Assembly: GCA_002483285.1 (NCBI GenBank)
Contig: DLHP01000041.1
Coordinates: 186,001 to 250,000 of the forward strand
DNA: 64,000 nucleotides
Direction: 5' to 3'
Source of the DNA: Flavobacterium sp. UBA7665
GTDB lineage: Bacteria; Bacteroidota; Bacteroidia; Flavobacteriales; Flavobacteriaceae
Below, piece after piece: positions 1 through 8,789 of this stretch. Under the pieces are notes generated by a model. It had not been told where the DNA came from. It saw only the letters and a program-made list of their open reading frames with translations, and did not search any database. How positions within the stretch are numbered: position 1 is the first letter of the stretch; each line of letters starts with the position of its first letter. A program made the position numbers and the translations under genes.

Positions 1-21
1 GCTGCAACCGCTCACGCGCCG

Positions 22-45
22 TAACCCGATGCTATCGGGGTTTAA
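22..45. terminator. hairpin, possible terminator of an upstream gene
   Basis: Inverted repeat AACCCGAT (23-30), loop GCT, ATCGGGGTT (34-42), followed only by a short T stretch. It may end a gene lying left of the window. No coding region was found in bases 1-195; the rest of that stretch is AT-rich leader sequence of the first gene. Confidence 0.4.
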
Positions 46-195
46 TCGGCAAATATACTCGAAAGTACCTCACCTTCAAAAGGAGCGGGCAATAAAACTA
101 GAACTTCACACACAATTTGCCAACACTAATCCAAATCAATCAAAATTTTTTGTTTCTTGCATCCCGTAAACAGTAAACAATAAAAAACAAATAAC

Positions 196-810
196 ATGAA
201 GAAAATTTTAGTTGCAGCCGTATTGTTCGTTGCTACCTTAGCTAACGCACAAGACATGGATTTAGTAAAAGGTGGAGATTTGAGTTTTCTCAAAGGCCAG
301 AAAGACATCAATGTGGTATTCGACTACAGCAAGCTCACGCTTATGAAGGAAAAGAAATCAGAAGCGACCTACATCCAGGAAAGGGCAGAAGACCTTAATA
401 AAAAGTCGAGAGGAAACGGTGACAACTGGAAGAAAAAATGGGAAGGCGCCAAAGACGGCATCTGGCAGCCAAAATTCATAGAATTGGTCAACACCGTAAT
501 GACCAAGGAAGGCAAAGACCTGGCTTTTCAGGAAGGAACGGCATCTGCCCAATACACACTAATCGTTGAAGTAACCTGGATTTTTCCGGGTTGGGATGCC
601 TCTGTGATGAAGCAACCGGCCAAGGTATCTATGAACCTTAAATTTGTGGAGACGTCCAACAAATCTAAAGTTTTGGCCGAAATCACAAGCGAGGAAGCTC
701 CCGGCGACCAATGGGGAAGCCAATTCAGCAACGAGTCTAGGATAGGTGAAGGTTTTGCTAAAACGGGGAAATCACTTTCAAAATTCCTCATCAAGAAAGC
801 ACTTAAATAA
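196..810 (+). CDS. exported protein of unknown function, paralogue of the protein at 2228-2746
   Basis: A 204-residue protein beginning with a clear Sec signal peptide (MKKILVAAVLFVATLANAQ, cleavage after about residue 19), so probably periplasmic or outer-membrane associated. I recognise no characterised family. It shares an alignable pattern with the protein two genes downstream: LKG followed by a NVxFDY-like segment near residue 40, a YTxxxxxTWIxxG segment near residue 125, and an ExxxxSxVLxxI segment near residue 155. The body is Lys-rich and the middle carries an insertion absent from the paralogue. It has its own strong terminator, so it is a single-gene unit. The start is fixed by the signal peptide. 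Confidence 0.8.
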   Translation: MKKILVAAVLFVATLANAQDMDLVKGGDLSFLKGQKDINVVFDYSKLTLMKEKKSEATYIQERAEDLNKKSRGNGDNWKKKWEGAKDGIWQPKFIELVNTVMTKEGKDLAFQEGTASAQYTLIVEVTWIFPGWDASVMKQPAKVSMNLKFVETSNKSKVLAEITSEEAPGDQWGSQFSNESRIGEGFAKTGKSLSKFLIKKALK

Positions 811-830
811 ACACCAACCAATCAGTTAAA

Positions 831-859
831 AATCCCGGATTCACGTCCGGGATTTTTTC
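831..859 (+). terminator. rho-independent terminator
   Basis: Perfect stem AATCCCGGA (831-839) / TCCGGGATT (846-854), 6-nt loop, then a T run. Ends the first gene of the window and separates it from the promoter at 885-915. Confidence 0.85.
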
Positions 860-884
860 TTTTGTGGCCAATGGCAAAATTAAT

Positions 885-915
885 TTTGTTGGGAGTTTTT
901 TAAAAATTATGTTTG
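885..915 (+). promoter_or_regulatory. Bacteroidota-type promoter
   Basis: TTTG at 885-888, 19-nt spacer, TATGTTTG at 908-915. This matches the Bacteroidota -33/-7 consensus (TTTG / TAnnTTTG). The start codon of the next gene is at 939, leaving a leader of roughly 20 nt. Confidence 0.75.
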
Positions 916-938
916 TCCTACAAATAAACTTACAAACG

Positions 939-2210
939 ATGAAGAAAACAGCCGTATTACTATCCTTTTTTTTCCTGGCAATCAGCCATTCGGGCACTGC
1001 CCAGAGAAAGGTAACCGACAAGAAACTAGAAGCCGATGACGCAACTTATTCGGTAGAAGGAAAGGTTTATTTCAACGTCGTCAAGATAAGCAAGGAATCA
1101 AAGAAAGTACTGTATAGGGTTGCCACGAAAATCCCCGATAAAGCCAAAGGCGAAAATTTCTATGAGCTCGGCAATTGTGCGTTCTTTCACATCGTAGGCG
1201 ATAAGATGTTCATCGTCTATGATATTTGGAAAGGCGCAACCAAGAGCAAGGATTGCATGATAAAAATCCTCGATACCAAAACCGGGAAATTCGACGAGCC
1301 CAAATTGCTGTATGCTACCAAGATCAATTCGTTGTTCAGTGAACAAGAAATCCAGTATCACCCGATTTATACCGCCGACAACAAGAAGTTCGCAGTATGC
1401 AAGGACAATATTTCTCCAACCTACAACATCGATCCCGAAATCACGGTCTATAGTACATCCGATTTAAGCGTGTTGTCTAACATTGTTATTCCGGCGAGAT
1501 ACAACGGACAGAAAAGGATACTCGAATGGAGTCAGTTCAAATTAGAGGACAATGGCAATATTAGCGGGGTTTTTCAGACCGTCAACGAAAAAACTGGGGT
1601 GTCGATGAAAAGCTACTCTTTCGAAATCCCATTTGAGGCAACCGAATTGAAGGATGTCAAGGAAATCGATCTGCATGATTCCGAATTCAACCGTGATTCC
1701 AATGCGCACGGACAGTTTTACGAAAGCTTCGACGATTATATCAAAGGCAATCCGATACCTGGAATACGCATCAAAAACGGCAGTTTTTCTACCTCTTTTA
1801 CCGGTACGCCTAAATTTCAGCTACTCGATGATGCGGGCAATGCAACCAAGGAAAAAGCCAAAGACTTGCCCGCGCAAATCTTTACTTATAAGAGAAATGA
1901 CGGAGAGACGCCGTTCACCATTCGGATGATTGACAAGGACCCGTACATTTTGTTGGCGGCGGGGAAATACAATTTCTATTCGCTGTATGCCGAGCAAAGC
2001 AAACTATACATGGCCGAAGGCTGGGATGGCAAGCTAAAGAAATTCAGCCAGAGAGATTTTGAAAAAATACTTGATCAATATCGTCTTTTGAACGATTTCA
2101 AGAATGACCCACCGCGCGGCGAACGCGGCGATACGTCGAACGACGGTTTCAACAAGCATGTGGCATGGTACACCAAATATTTCAATCTGCTCAACCAGAA
2201 AAACTTCTAA
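939..2210 (+). CDS. exported protein of unknown function
   Basis: A 423-residue protein. The frame is open from 864, but the start at 939 is preferred because it opens a clean signal peptide (MKKTAVLLSFFFLAISHSGTAQ) and lies just downstream of a strong promoter whose -7 box would fall inside the longer reading. The mature part is rich in Lys, Asp and aromatic residues with many beta-prone stretches and no transmembrane segment, which suggests a soluble periplasmic or secreted protein. I recognise no family and see no catalytic motif. It is probably co-transcribed with the next gene (17-nt gap), which is a paralogue of the gene before it. Confidence 0.75.
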   Translation: MKKTAVLLSFFFLAISHSGTAQRKVTDKKLEADDATYSVEGKVYFNVVKISKESKKVLYRVATKIPDKAKGENFYELGNCAFFHIVGDKMFIVYDIWKGATKSKDCMIKILDTKTGKFDEPKLLYATKINSLFSEQEIQYHPIYTADNKKFAVCKDNISPTYNIDPEITVYSTSDLSVLSNIVIPARYNGQKRILEWSQFKLEDNGNISGVFQTVNEKTGVSMKSYSFEIPFEATELKDVKEIDLHDSEFNRDSNAHGQFYESFDDYIKGNPIPGIRIKNGSFSTSFTGTPKFQLLDDAGNATKEKAKDLPAQIFTYKRNDGETPFTIRMIDKDPYILLAAGKYNFYSLYAEQSKLYMAEGWDGKLKKFSQRDFEKILDQYRLLNDFKNDPPRGERGDTSNDGFNKHVAWYTKYFNLLNQKNF

Positions 2211-2227
2211 TAGTAGACCAAGTGAAT

Positions 2228-2746
2228 ATGAAAAACAGTCTTGTCTTACTGGTATGCTTCACGGCAGCGATAGCTTCGGCGCAACGTTTCGATATCTTAT
2301 CGGGAAAACTAGAAAACCTAAAAGGCATCACCAAGTACAACGTAAGTTTCGATTTTGCCGAGGTCGCCATAATGGGTATGGACAATCGGGAAGCAAATGA
2401 CGGCAGGGATTACGCAGCTGCATTTACAGAATATTTCAATAAAATGTTCGGCAAAGGAGAAGTGTTGATAGGCCAATATCCTGATGCCAAATATACCATG
2501 CATATCAAACCGACCTGGATTTACAAAGGCTATCACGCGGCATCCGAATTCGGGGCGGCAAAAATAAGCGCAACCATCACGGTATATGAAACAGTCGACT
2601 CTAGCCGTGTCCTTTTTGCCATTCACTTTGAAAAGACCGTTGGTACCAAGCACGACATCATGAGCAACAACGTATCCGATCGTGTTTCATGGGCTTATGA
2701 AAAACTCGCCAAAAACATGTCGATGCAAATCAAGCGCGTAATGTAA
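2228..2746 (+). CDS. exported protein of unknown function, paralogue of the protein at 196-810
   Basis: A 172-residue protein with signal peptide MKNSLVLLVCFTAAIASAQ. The frame extends upstream to 2165, but that part overlaps the preceding gene and lacks a signal, so 2228 is chosen. It aligns in pattern with the first protein of the window: LKG near residue 31, NVSFDF near 37, YTMHIKPTWIYKG near 88, and YETVDSSRVLFAI near 117. It is shorter because an internal Lys-rich segment is missing. The function is unknown; duplication around a third exported gene suggests one small envelope module. Confidence 0.75.
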   Translation: MKNSLVLLVCFTAAIASAQRFDILSGKLENLKGITKYNVSFDFAEVAIMGMDNREANDGRDYAAAFTEYFNKMFGKGEVLIGQYPDAKYTMHIKPTWIYKGYHAASEFGAAKISATITVYETVDSSRVLFAIHFEKTVGTKHDIMSNNVSDRVSWAYEKLAKNMSMQIKRVM

Positions 2747-2750
2747 AATG

Positions 2751-2780
2751 AAAAACCCCGACTTCAAATCGGGGTTTTTA
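2751..2780. terminator. bidirectional terminator between convergent genes
   Basis: Stem AAAAACCCCGA (2751-2761) / TCGGGGTTTTT (2768-2778), with A and T runs on both sides. It can serve the + strand genes ending at 2746 and the - strand gene ending at 2784. Confidence 0.85.
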
Positions 2781-2783
2781 TTT

Positions 2784-4031
2784 TTATGCCTGTTGCTCAC
2801 TCTCCATATGGATGACGTGCGCCATGTTTTTAATCAAATTGTCGTGTTTCTTGACAAACGGATTGGTTTCGTCCCAAACGTAGCCGGCCAATACCGCACA
2901 AATCTTACGCTTCACATCGTGGTTTTCTGGCCTGTGGAAAAACAAGGTTTGCAAGTTTCCGGTGTACCATTCCTTGACATAGGTCGTGAAAACGCCAATG
3001 CCGCGTCTCATGTAACCGGTAAATTCTTCTTCCCAATCTACGGTAAGGCCTTGGTGTTCCTTGAGGTATAATTTGGCAGCCAGCATGCCCGATTCGGTAG
3101 CAAATGCCACACCCGAAGAAAATACCGGGTCGAGGAATTCAGAACTGTTTCCGGTGAGCGCAAAGCCATCGCCGTACATTTTTTTAACAGAACGCGAGTA
3201 GTTCTCGAGTTTTACGGGCTCGAACAAGAAATCCACACCACCAAAACGCTTCACATAATAGTCAGACAATTTGATGGCATTGTTGAGTGCTTCGCGGTTG
3301 TCTTTGCTTTCGGAGAGTGAATTGATAAAGTGTGTAGGTCCTACAACGCCCAAGCTGGTGTTGCCGTTAGAGAACGGGATCACCCAAAGCCAGACTTCGG
3401 TTTCGAGGATGTCAAATGAAATGAGTGTGCCTTCTTCGCCCTCAGGACGGTTGATGTCCTTGACGTGCGTAAATATAGAGGAGTGTGGGTCGAGTTTTGA
3501 AGGCGTATCCAAATCTAAAAGCCGTGGCAAAACGCGTCCGTAACCGCTCGAGTCGATAATCATTTTGGCGTGGATTTGCTTCATGTTTCCGTCTTTATCC
3601 TTGACAGTCGTAATTGAATTCTTGCCTTCGAATTCCACCGCCAATACTTCGGATTCAAACTCCAAATCAATGCCTTTTTTCAAGATTTCCTGGGCCATGA
3701 CGTTGTCAAAATCGGCCCTCGGGATTTGCCAGGTCCAATCCCAGCCTTCGCCGTACTTGTCACTGAAATCAAAGATGCAGATTTCCTCGCCACGAATGAA
3801 ACGCGCCCCGAGTTTTTTCTCAAAACCCATGGCGTCGAGCGCCGGGAACAAGCCCGCTTCTGCAAAATGATCCATCACCCTCGGAATAAGGCTTTCGCCC
3901 ACTACCAATCTCGGAAACTTGGTCTTTTCAACCACTTTCACCTTCACATTATTATTATGAAGATGTCCTGCCGAAACACAGCCAGAAGGACCAGCTCCAA
4001 TCACCAAAACATCAACAAACTCGGTTAACAT
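2784..4031 (-). CDS. FAD-dependent halogenase-like oxidoreductase of the pigment cluster
   Basis: A 415-residue flavoprotein of the tryptophan-halogenase / geranylgeranyl-reductase superfamily. An N-terminal Rossmann motif (GAGPSG, residues 12-17) binds FAD. A GESLIP segment follows at 45-50, and WLWVIP at 214-219 fits the WxWxIP signature of flavin-dependent halogenases. A Lys pair at 72-73 lies where phenolic halogenases carry their catalytic Lys; that alignment is from memory. Some flexirubins are ring-chlorinated, so halogenation of the aryl group is the favoured role, with a plain monooxygenase or reductase as alternative. It is transcribed away from the ammonia-lyase gene across a short intergenic region. 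Family confidence is high; reaction confidence is moderate. Confidence 0.8.
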   Translation of the reverse strand: MLTEFVDVLVIGAGPSGCVSAGHLHNNNVKVKVVEKTKFPRLVVGESLIPRVMDHFAEAGLFPALDAMGFEKKLGARFIRGEEICIFDFSDKYGEGWDWTWQIPRADFDNVMAQEILKKGIDLEFESEVLAVEFEGKNSITTVKDKDGNMKQIHAKMIIDSSGYGRVLPRLLDLDTPSKLDPHSSIFTHVKDINRPEGEEGTLISFDILETEVWLWVIPFSNGNTSLGVVGPTHFINSLSESKDNREALNNAIKLSDYYVKRFGGVDFLFEPVKLENYSRSVKKMYGDGFALTGNSSEFLDPVFSSGVAFATESGMLAAKLYLKEHQGLTVDWEEEFTGYMRRGIGVFTTYVKEWYTGNLQTLFFHRPENHDVKRKICAVLAGYVWDETNPFVKKHDNLIKNMAHVIHMESEQQA

Positions 4032-4059
4032 ATTTCTTAGTATTTATGGATTAAAATAT

Positions 4060-4067
4060 TACATTTG
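4060..4067 (+). promoter_or_regulatory. -7 box of the main pigment operon promoter
   Basis: TACATTTG fits TAnnTTTG. It lies 65 nt before the ammonia-lyase start in the 101-nt divergent region; no clean TTTG was found at -33. If used, it would drive the long + strand gene run to about 36935. Confidence 0.55.
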
Positions 4068-4132
4068 CACTCCAAATTAACTACAATTATTTTAATAAAA
4101 CTAATTTAGTAGCACTGATCCAAAAAAGTTGC

Positions 4133-5653
4133 ATGAAAACGATAAACGAATACCTGAGTTTAGCCGAATTTGAAGCCGTAATCTTTGAAAATCAAAAGAT
4201 AGAAATCAGCGATGCGGTCCTGAGAAGGGTAAAAAGAAGCTTCAATTTTCTAAATGAATTCTCCCGCAATAAAGTCATTTACGGTGTCAACACAGGTTTT
4301 GGTCCTATGGCGCAGTACCGCATCAAGGACGAGGACCGTTTGCAACTGCAATACAACCTGATCCGCAGCCATTCTTCGGGTACAGGAAAACCCATTGAAC
4401 CACAAGCGGTCAAGGCAGCAATCCTTGCGCGCCTCAATACCCTTTCGTTGGGCTATTCGGGTGTGCATCCGTCACTGATTCATTTGATGAAAGAACTCAT
4501 CAACCGCGACATCACCCCACTCATTTTTGAACATGGCGGTGTGGGCGCTTCGGGCGATTTGGTGCAGTTGGCGCATTTGGCCCTGGTACTCATCGGCGAA
4601 GGCGAAGTATTTTACAAAGGCGAACGCAAATCCACTAAGGAAGTTTTTGAAATAGAAGGATTAGAGCCCATCAATGTGGAGATCCGCGAAGGATTGGCAC
4701 TCATGAACGGCACCTCAGTCATGACCGGAATCGGTGTAGTCAACGTACACAAAGCCAGCAAGCTCGTCGATTGGTCACTCAAATTGTCGTGTGCCATCAA
4801 TGAAATCGTGAGGGCTTACGACGACCATATGTCGGCCGAACTCAACAACACCAAACTCCACAAAGGGCAGCGCGAAGTGGCCCAACGCATGCGCGAGAAC
4901 CTGCAAGACAGCAAGCTCATCCGCAAACGCGAAGACCATTTGTATTCGGGCGAAAACACCGAAGACATTTTCAAGGAAAAAGTACAGGAATATTATTCGT
5001 TGCGTTGCGTGCCTCAGATTGTAGGCCCAATCCTCGAAACCATCCAGAATACCGCCTCGATTCTTGAGGACGAGTTCAATTCGGCCAATGACAATCCCAT
5101 TATCGATGTGGCCAACAGGCACGTCTACCATGGCGGGAATTTCCACGGCGATTACATTGCCCTGGAGATGGACAAACTCAAGATTGCCGTGACCAAACTC
5201 ACCATGCTTGCCGAGCGCCAACTCAATTACCTGCTCAATTCAAAAATCAATGAAATCCTTCCTCCGTTTGTGAATTTGGGTACTTTGGGCTTTAACTTTG
5301 GGATGCAGGGCGTACAATTCACGGCGACCTCTACCACGGCAGAAAGCCAGATGTTGTCTAACCCGATGTACATCCACAGCATACCTAACAATAACGACAA
5401 CCAAGATATAGTAAGCATGGGCACCAATGCCGCGGTGATTGCCTCAAAGGTCATCGAGAATGCATTCGAAGTTTTGGCCATTGAGCTCATTACGATTGTC
5501 CAAGCGATTGATTTTCTCGGGCAACAACAAGAGGTTTCTTCAATCACCAAACAGCTTTATGATGAGATCCGCGCGATTGTGCCGGTGTTCCAGGAAGACC
5601 AGGTGATGTATCCTTACGTACAAAAAGTCAAGGATTACCTGATTCACAAATAA
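4133..5653 (+). CDS. tal: tyrosine ammonia-lyase
   Basis: A 506-residue member of the aromatic amino-acid ammonia-lyase family, which deaminates tyrosine to p-coumarate, the aryl starter of flexirubin-type pigments. The MIO-forming Ala-Ser-Gly triad is at 139-141 (GGVGASGDL). The catalytic Tyr is at 50 (VIYGVNTGFG), and His80 follows in LIRSH at the position that favours tyrosine over phenylalanine. Length and sequence closely match, from memory, the well-studied F. johnsoniae TAL. A histidine ammonia-lyase role is unlikely because hut genes are absent and the neighbours make polyenes. It is the first gene of the + strand run. Confidence 0.93.
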   Translation: MKTINEYLSLAEFEAVIFENQKIEISDAVLRRVKRSFNFLNEFSRNKVIYGVNTGFGPMAQYRIKDEDRLQLQYNLIRSHSSGTGKPIEPQAVKAAILARLNTLSLGYSGVHPSLIHLMKELINRDITPLIFEHGGVGASGDLVQLAHLALVLIGEGEVFYKGERKSTKEVFEIEGLEPINVEIREGLALMNGTSVMTGIGVVNVHKASKLVDWSLKLSCAINEIVRAYDDHMSAELNNTKLHKGQREVAQRMRENLQDSKLIRKREDHLYSGENTEDIFKEKVQEYYSLRCVPQIVGPILETIQNTASILEDEFNSANDNPIIDVANRHVYHGGNFHGDYIALEMDKLKIAVTKLTMLAERQLNYLLNSKINEILPPFVNLGTLGFNFGMQGVQFTATSTTAESQMLSNPMYIHSIPNNNDNQDIVSMGTNAAVIASKVIENAFEVLAIELITIVQAIDFLGQQQEVSSITKQLYDEIRAIVPVFQEDQVMYPYVQKVKDYLIHK

Positions 5654-5692
5654 TTGTTACATTAGCATTTGTCTAAAATAAATCTGTTTATC

Positions 5693-6805
5693 ATGAGAAA
5701 AATGATCTTCTTTTTATTGGTAGCGGCACAACTGGTAAGTGCCCAGGAACTGGCTTTGGTACGCAAAGACGAAAGATTCGGTTACATCAACAAGACTGGC
5801 GATTTTGTCATCCAGCCCAAGTACAAGGTAGCCAAGAACTTTTCTGACGGGCTCGCCGCATTTGAAGACAATGGCAAATGGGGATACATCAACATGAAAG
5901 GCGATGTAGTCATCCCAGCCACTTTTGATGAGGCCAAGTATTTTGACAGCGGCATCAGTGTGGTAGCCAAAGACAAGAAATGGTTTTACATCAATAAGAA
6001 AGGCGAGACCGTAACACCGCCGCCAACCGATAAAGTATATGATTTTGAAAACGGCCTGGCCTGGATCAAACGCGATGGCAAGGTGGGTATTATCAACTCA
6101 AAAATGGAAGTGGTCATAGAGCCCAAATACGAAGCCATCAAATCTTTTGAAGGCGGATTCGCCAGGGTGAAGAACACCGAGCGTTGGGGCATTATCGACA
6201 AGACAGGAAAAGTCATAGTGGATGTGATCTACGACGACATCGGCGATTATTACCAAGGTGTTGCCTGGGCCAAAAGTGGCGGCAATTTTGGTTTGGTGAA
6301 CGGCTCTAAATTCACCGCCATCGACGGGGTCACTAAAATCTGGGATTTCTCCGACGGCATGACCTATGCCAAGAAAGGCGAAAAAATAGGTTTCATCGAC
6401 ACCAAAGGAAACTGGGTGATTGAACCCAAATTTGACAAGGCCAAAGCATTCAACAAAGGACTCGCACCTGTTTTTGTTGGTAAAAAATGGGGCTACATCA
6501 ATGACAAAGGAGCCATTGTGATAGAGCCCAAGTACGATGATGCCGAGGTTTTCAGCAATGACGGCTTGGCTCCGGTAAAAGATGATAAAAATTGGGGATT
6601 CATCAATGACAGCGGTAAAATGATCATTCCGGCGCAGTATCAGATTTCTGCCGGAGGATTGCTATCGATTTTCAAAAGCGATGAAAAAGGTTTCGTTAAC
6701 GGAATTGCCCGCGTGAAAAATGAAAAGAAATGGGGTTTTATCAAAACAGATGGCCAGGTTTTAGGTGGCCAGTGGTTTGAGAACGCCGAATTGTTCCGTA
6801 AATAA
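5693..6805 (+). CDS. exported WG-repeat protein
   Basis: A 370-residue protein made almost entirely of WG (KWG) repeats of about 45 residues. Recurring units look like KWGYIN-x-KG-x-VIxPxYDxAxxF-x-GLAxV, about seven or eight copies. A signal peptide (MRKMIFFLLVAAQLVSAQ) predicts export. An in-frame TTG at 5669 is possible, but the ATG at 5693 opens the signal peptide directly. WG-repeat proteins are beta-rich and usually of unknown binding function. It sits between the ammonia-lyase and the ketoreductase of the pigment cluster, so co-expression is likely, but nothing in the sequence ties it to pigment chemistry. Confidence 0.85.
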   Translation: MRKMIFFLLVAAQLVSAQELALVRKDERFGYINKTGDFVIQPKYKVAKNFSDGLAAFEDNGKWGYINMKGDVVIPATFDEAKYFDSGISVVAKDKKWFYINKKGETVTPPPTDKVYDFENGLAWIKRDGKVGIINSKMEVVIEPKYEAIKSFEGGFARVKNTERWGIIDKTGKVIVDVIYDDIGDYYQGVAWAKSGGNFGLVNGSKFTAIDGVTKIWDFSDGMTYAKKGEKIGFIDTKGNWVIEPKFDKAKAFNKGLAPVFVGKKWGYINDKGAIVIEPKYDDAEVFSNDGLAPVKDDKNWGFINDSGKMIIPAQYQISAGGLLSIFKSDEKGFVNGIARVKNEKKWGFIKTDGQVLGGQWFENAELFRK

Positions 6806-6811
6806 GACAAC

Positions 6812-7543
6812 ATGAAATGTGCTTTAGTAACTGGCGGTTCCAGAGGAATCGGTAGCGCCATATGCCGTAAACTGGCAGCAGAATCCGATTACCACATCCT
6901 GATCAACTACCAGTCCAACGCGGCTGCAGCCGAGCAGACCCTGGCCGAAGTGAAAAGCCATGGCCGCACCGGTGAGATCATCCAATTCAATGTAGCCGAC
7001 GCCGCACAGGTGACCGCTGCCTTAACTGCTTGGCAGGACGCCAATCCCGACGCCATCGTTGAGGTTATCGTCAACAACGCCGGTATCACCAAAGACGGTT
7101 TGTTCATGTGGATGTCTGCCGAAGATTGGAGCAGTGTCATCAACACCAGCCTCAACGGATTCTTCAATGTGACCAATTTTTTCATCCAGAAAATGCTGCG
7201 CAACAAGTACGGCCGCATCGTAAACATGGTTTCGGTTTCGGGCGTCAAAGGAACGGCGGGGCAAACCAACTATTCGGCTGCAAAAGGTGCTGTGGTTGCA
7301 GCCACCAAAGCCTTGGCACAGGAAGTAGCCAAACGAAACATCACCGTAAATGCAGTGGCTCCGGGATTTATCCGCACAGACATGACCGGCGATTTGGATG
7401 AGAAAGAACTCATCAGGCTCATTCCCGTCAACCGTTTTGGCGAAGCCGAAGAAGTCGCCGATTTGGTGGCTTTCCTCGCGTCGCGAAAAGCAAGTTACAT
7501 TACCGGCGAAGTGATTAATATCAACGGAGGAATATATTCCTAA
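6812..7543 (+). CDS. 3-oxoacyl-ACP reductase, FabG type
   Basis: A 243-residue short-chain dehydrogenase, full length for FabG. The NADPH-binding motif TGGSRGIG is at 7-14 and NNAG at 88-91. Catalytic Ser is in the VSVSG segment near 141-143, and Tyr154 and Lys158 are in the YSAAK motif. It reduces 3-oxoacyl-ACP intermediates during polyene elongation. It is the only ketoreductase in the cluster, so it presumably serves every extension cycle. It starts 6 nt after the WG-repeat gene and is followed within 11 nt by a ketosynthase. The housekeeping fabG is expected elsewhere. Confidence 0.9.
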   Translation: MKCALVTGGSRGIGSAICRKLAAESDYHILINYQSNAAAAEQTLAEVKSHGRTGEIIQFNVADAAQVTAALTAWQDANPDAIVEVIVNNAGITKDGLFMWMSAEDWSSVINTSLNGFFNVTNFFIQKMLRNKYGRIVNMVSVSGVKGTAGQTNYSAAKGAVVAATKALAQEVAKRNITVNAVAPGFIRTDMTGDLDEKELIRLIPVNRFGEAEEVADLVAFLASRKASYITGEVININGGIYS

Positions 7544-7553
7544 AAAAAACAGA

Positions 7554-8789
7554 ATGAACAGAAGAGTCGTCATTACGGGTATGGGAATTTACTCCTGTAT
7601 CGGAACTTCGCTCGATGAAGTAAAAGAATCACTATACCAAGGAAAATCAGGGATTCAATACGACCAGGAGCGTAAGGAATTCGGGTTTCGCTCGGCCTTG
7701 ACCGGCATGGTTCCTAAGCCAGAACTCAAAGATTTGCTGTCTCGCAGGCAGCGCATCAGCATTGGTGAGGAAACCGAGTATGCTTATATGGCCACGATCG
7801 ACGCGCTCAAAGCGGCCGGCATCGACGACGCGTTTCTGGACTCCAATGAAATCGGGATTATGTATGGCAACGACAGTGTCTCCAAAGGCATCATTGAGGC
7901 TACAGACATCATCCGCGAGAAGAAAGATACCGCGCTCATTGGTTCGGGTGCTATTTTCAAGTCGATGAACTCAACGGTCACCATGAACCTTTCTACCATT
8001 TTTAGGTTAAAAGGCGTAAACCTTACCATTAGTGCGGCTTGCGCGAGTGGTTCGCATTCGCTGGGGTTGGCTTATTTGCTGATTAAAAGCGGATTGCAGG
8101 ACATGGTTATTTGCGGCGGTGCACAAGAAATCAACAAATATGCGATGAGCAGCTTCGATGGTTTGGGCGTGTTTTCCCCGCGCGAAGGCGATCCAGCAAA
8201 AGCATCCCGACCGTTTGATTCACAACGCGACGGTCTCGTACCTAGTGGTGGCGCGGCTACGCTAATTGTGGAGAGTTATGAATCGGCGGTGAAACGCGGT
8301 GCCAAAATCATTGCAGAGATTGCTGGTTACGGATTCTCCTCCAACGGCGGGCATATTTCTACACCCAATGTAGACGGTCCGGCTTTGGCCATGCAGCGCG
8401 CACTCGACGCATCGGGATTAAAACCAGAGCAAATTGAGTACATCAATGCACATGCTACATCGACTCCTGTGGGCGATGCCAATGAAGCCAACGCGATTCA
8501 CAAGGTGTTTGGCGACAGCAATCCGTATGTGAGTTCTACCAAATCAATGACCGGACACGAGTGTTGGATGGCTGGCGCGAGCGAAGTGATTTACTCGATT
8601 TTAATGATGCAACACGATTTCATCGCACCCAATATCAACCTTGAAACACCCGACGAAGACTCGAAAAAATTAAATCTTGTTAAAACAACGTTAAATAAAA
8701 AATTTGACATATTTTTGTCGAATTCTTTTGGCTTTGGCGGTACGAACTCCGCCCTGATTGTCAAAAAGTTTAAGGATAAAGATGAATAA
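7554..8789 (+). CDS. beta-ketoacyl-ACP synthase (KAS I/II type)
   Basis: A 411-residue condensing enzyme with an intact Cys-His-His triad: Cys163 (SAACASG), His300 (INAHATSTP) and His335 (TGHECWMAGA). It elongates ACP-bound chains by decarboxylative condensation with malonyl-ACP. Its 3' end overlaps the next gene, an acyl carrier protein, by 8 nt, so the two are probably translated together. In the cluster it is one of three ketosynthases of this type with a complete active site. Whether it extends the aryl polyene or the alkyl chain precursors of the resorcinol cannot be told from sequence. Confidence 0.9.
   Translation: MNRRVVITGMGIYSCIGTSLDEVKESLYQGKSGIQYDQERKEFGFRSALTGMVPKPELKDLLSRRQRISIGEETEYAYMATIDALKAAGIDDAFLDSNEIGIMYGNDSVSKGIIEATDIIREKKDTALIGSGAIFKSMNSTVTMNLSTIFRLKGVNLTISAACASGSHSLGLAYLLIKSGLQDMVICGGAQEINKYAMSSFDGLGVFSPREGDPAKASRPFDSQRDGLVPSGGAATLIVESYESAVKRGAKIIAEIAGYGFSSNGGHISTPNVDGPALAMQRALDASGLKPEQIEYINAHATSTPVGDANEANAIHKVFGDSNPYVSSTKSMTGHECWMAGASEVIYSILMMQHDFIAPNINLETPDEDSKKLNLVKTTLNKKFDIFLSNSFGFGGTNSALIVKKFKDKDE

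Noticed and set aside
4133..5653. Histidine ammonia-lyase (hutH)
   Set aside because: No hut genes nearby; length and sequence fit a tyrosine ammonia-lyase within a pigment cluster.
7022..7573. 183-residue open frame on the - strand
   Set aside because: Opposite strand of the ketoreductase gene; the FabG motifs are unambiguous.
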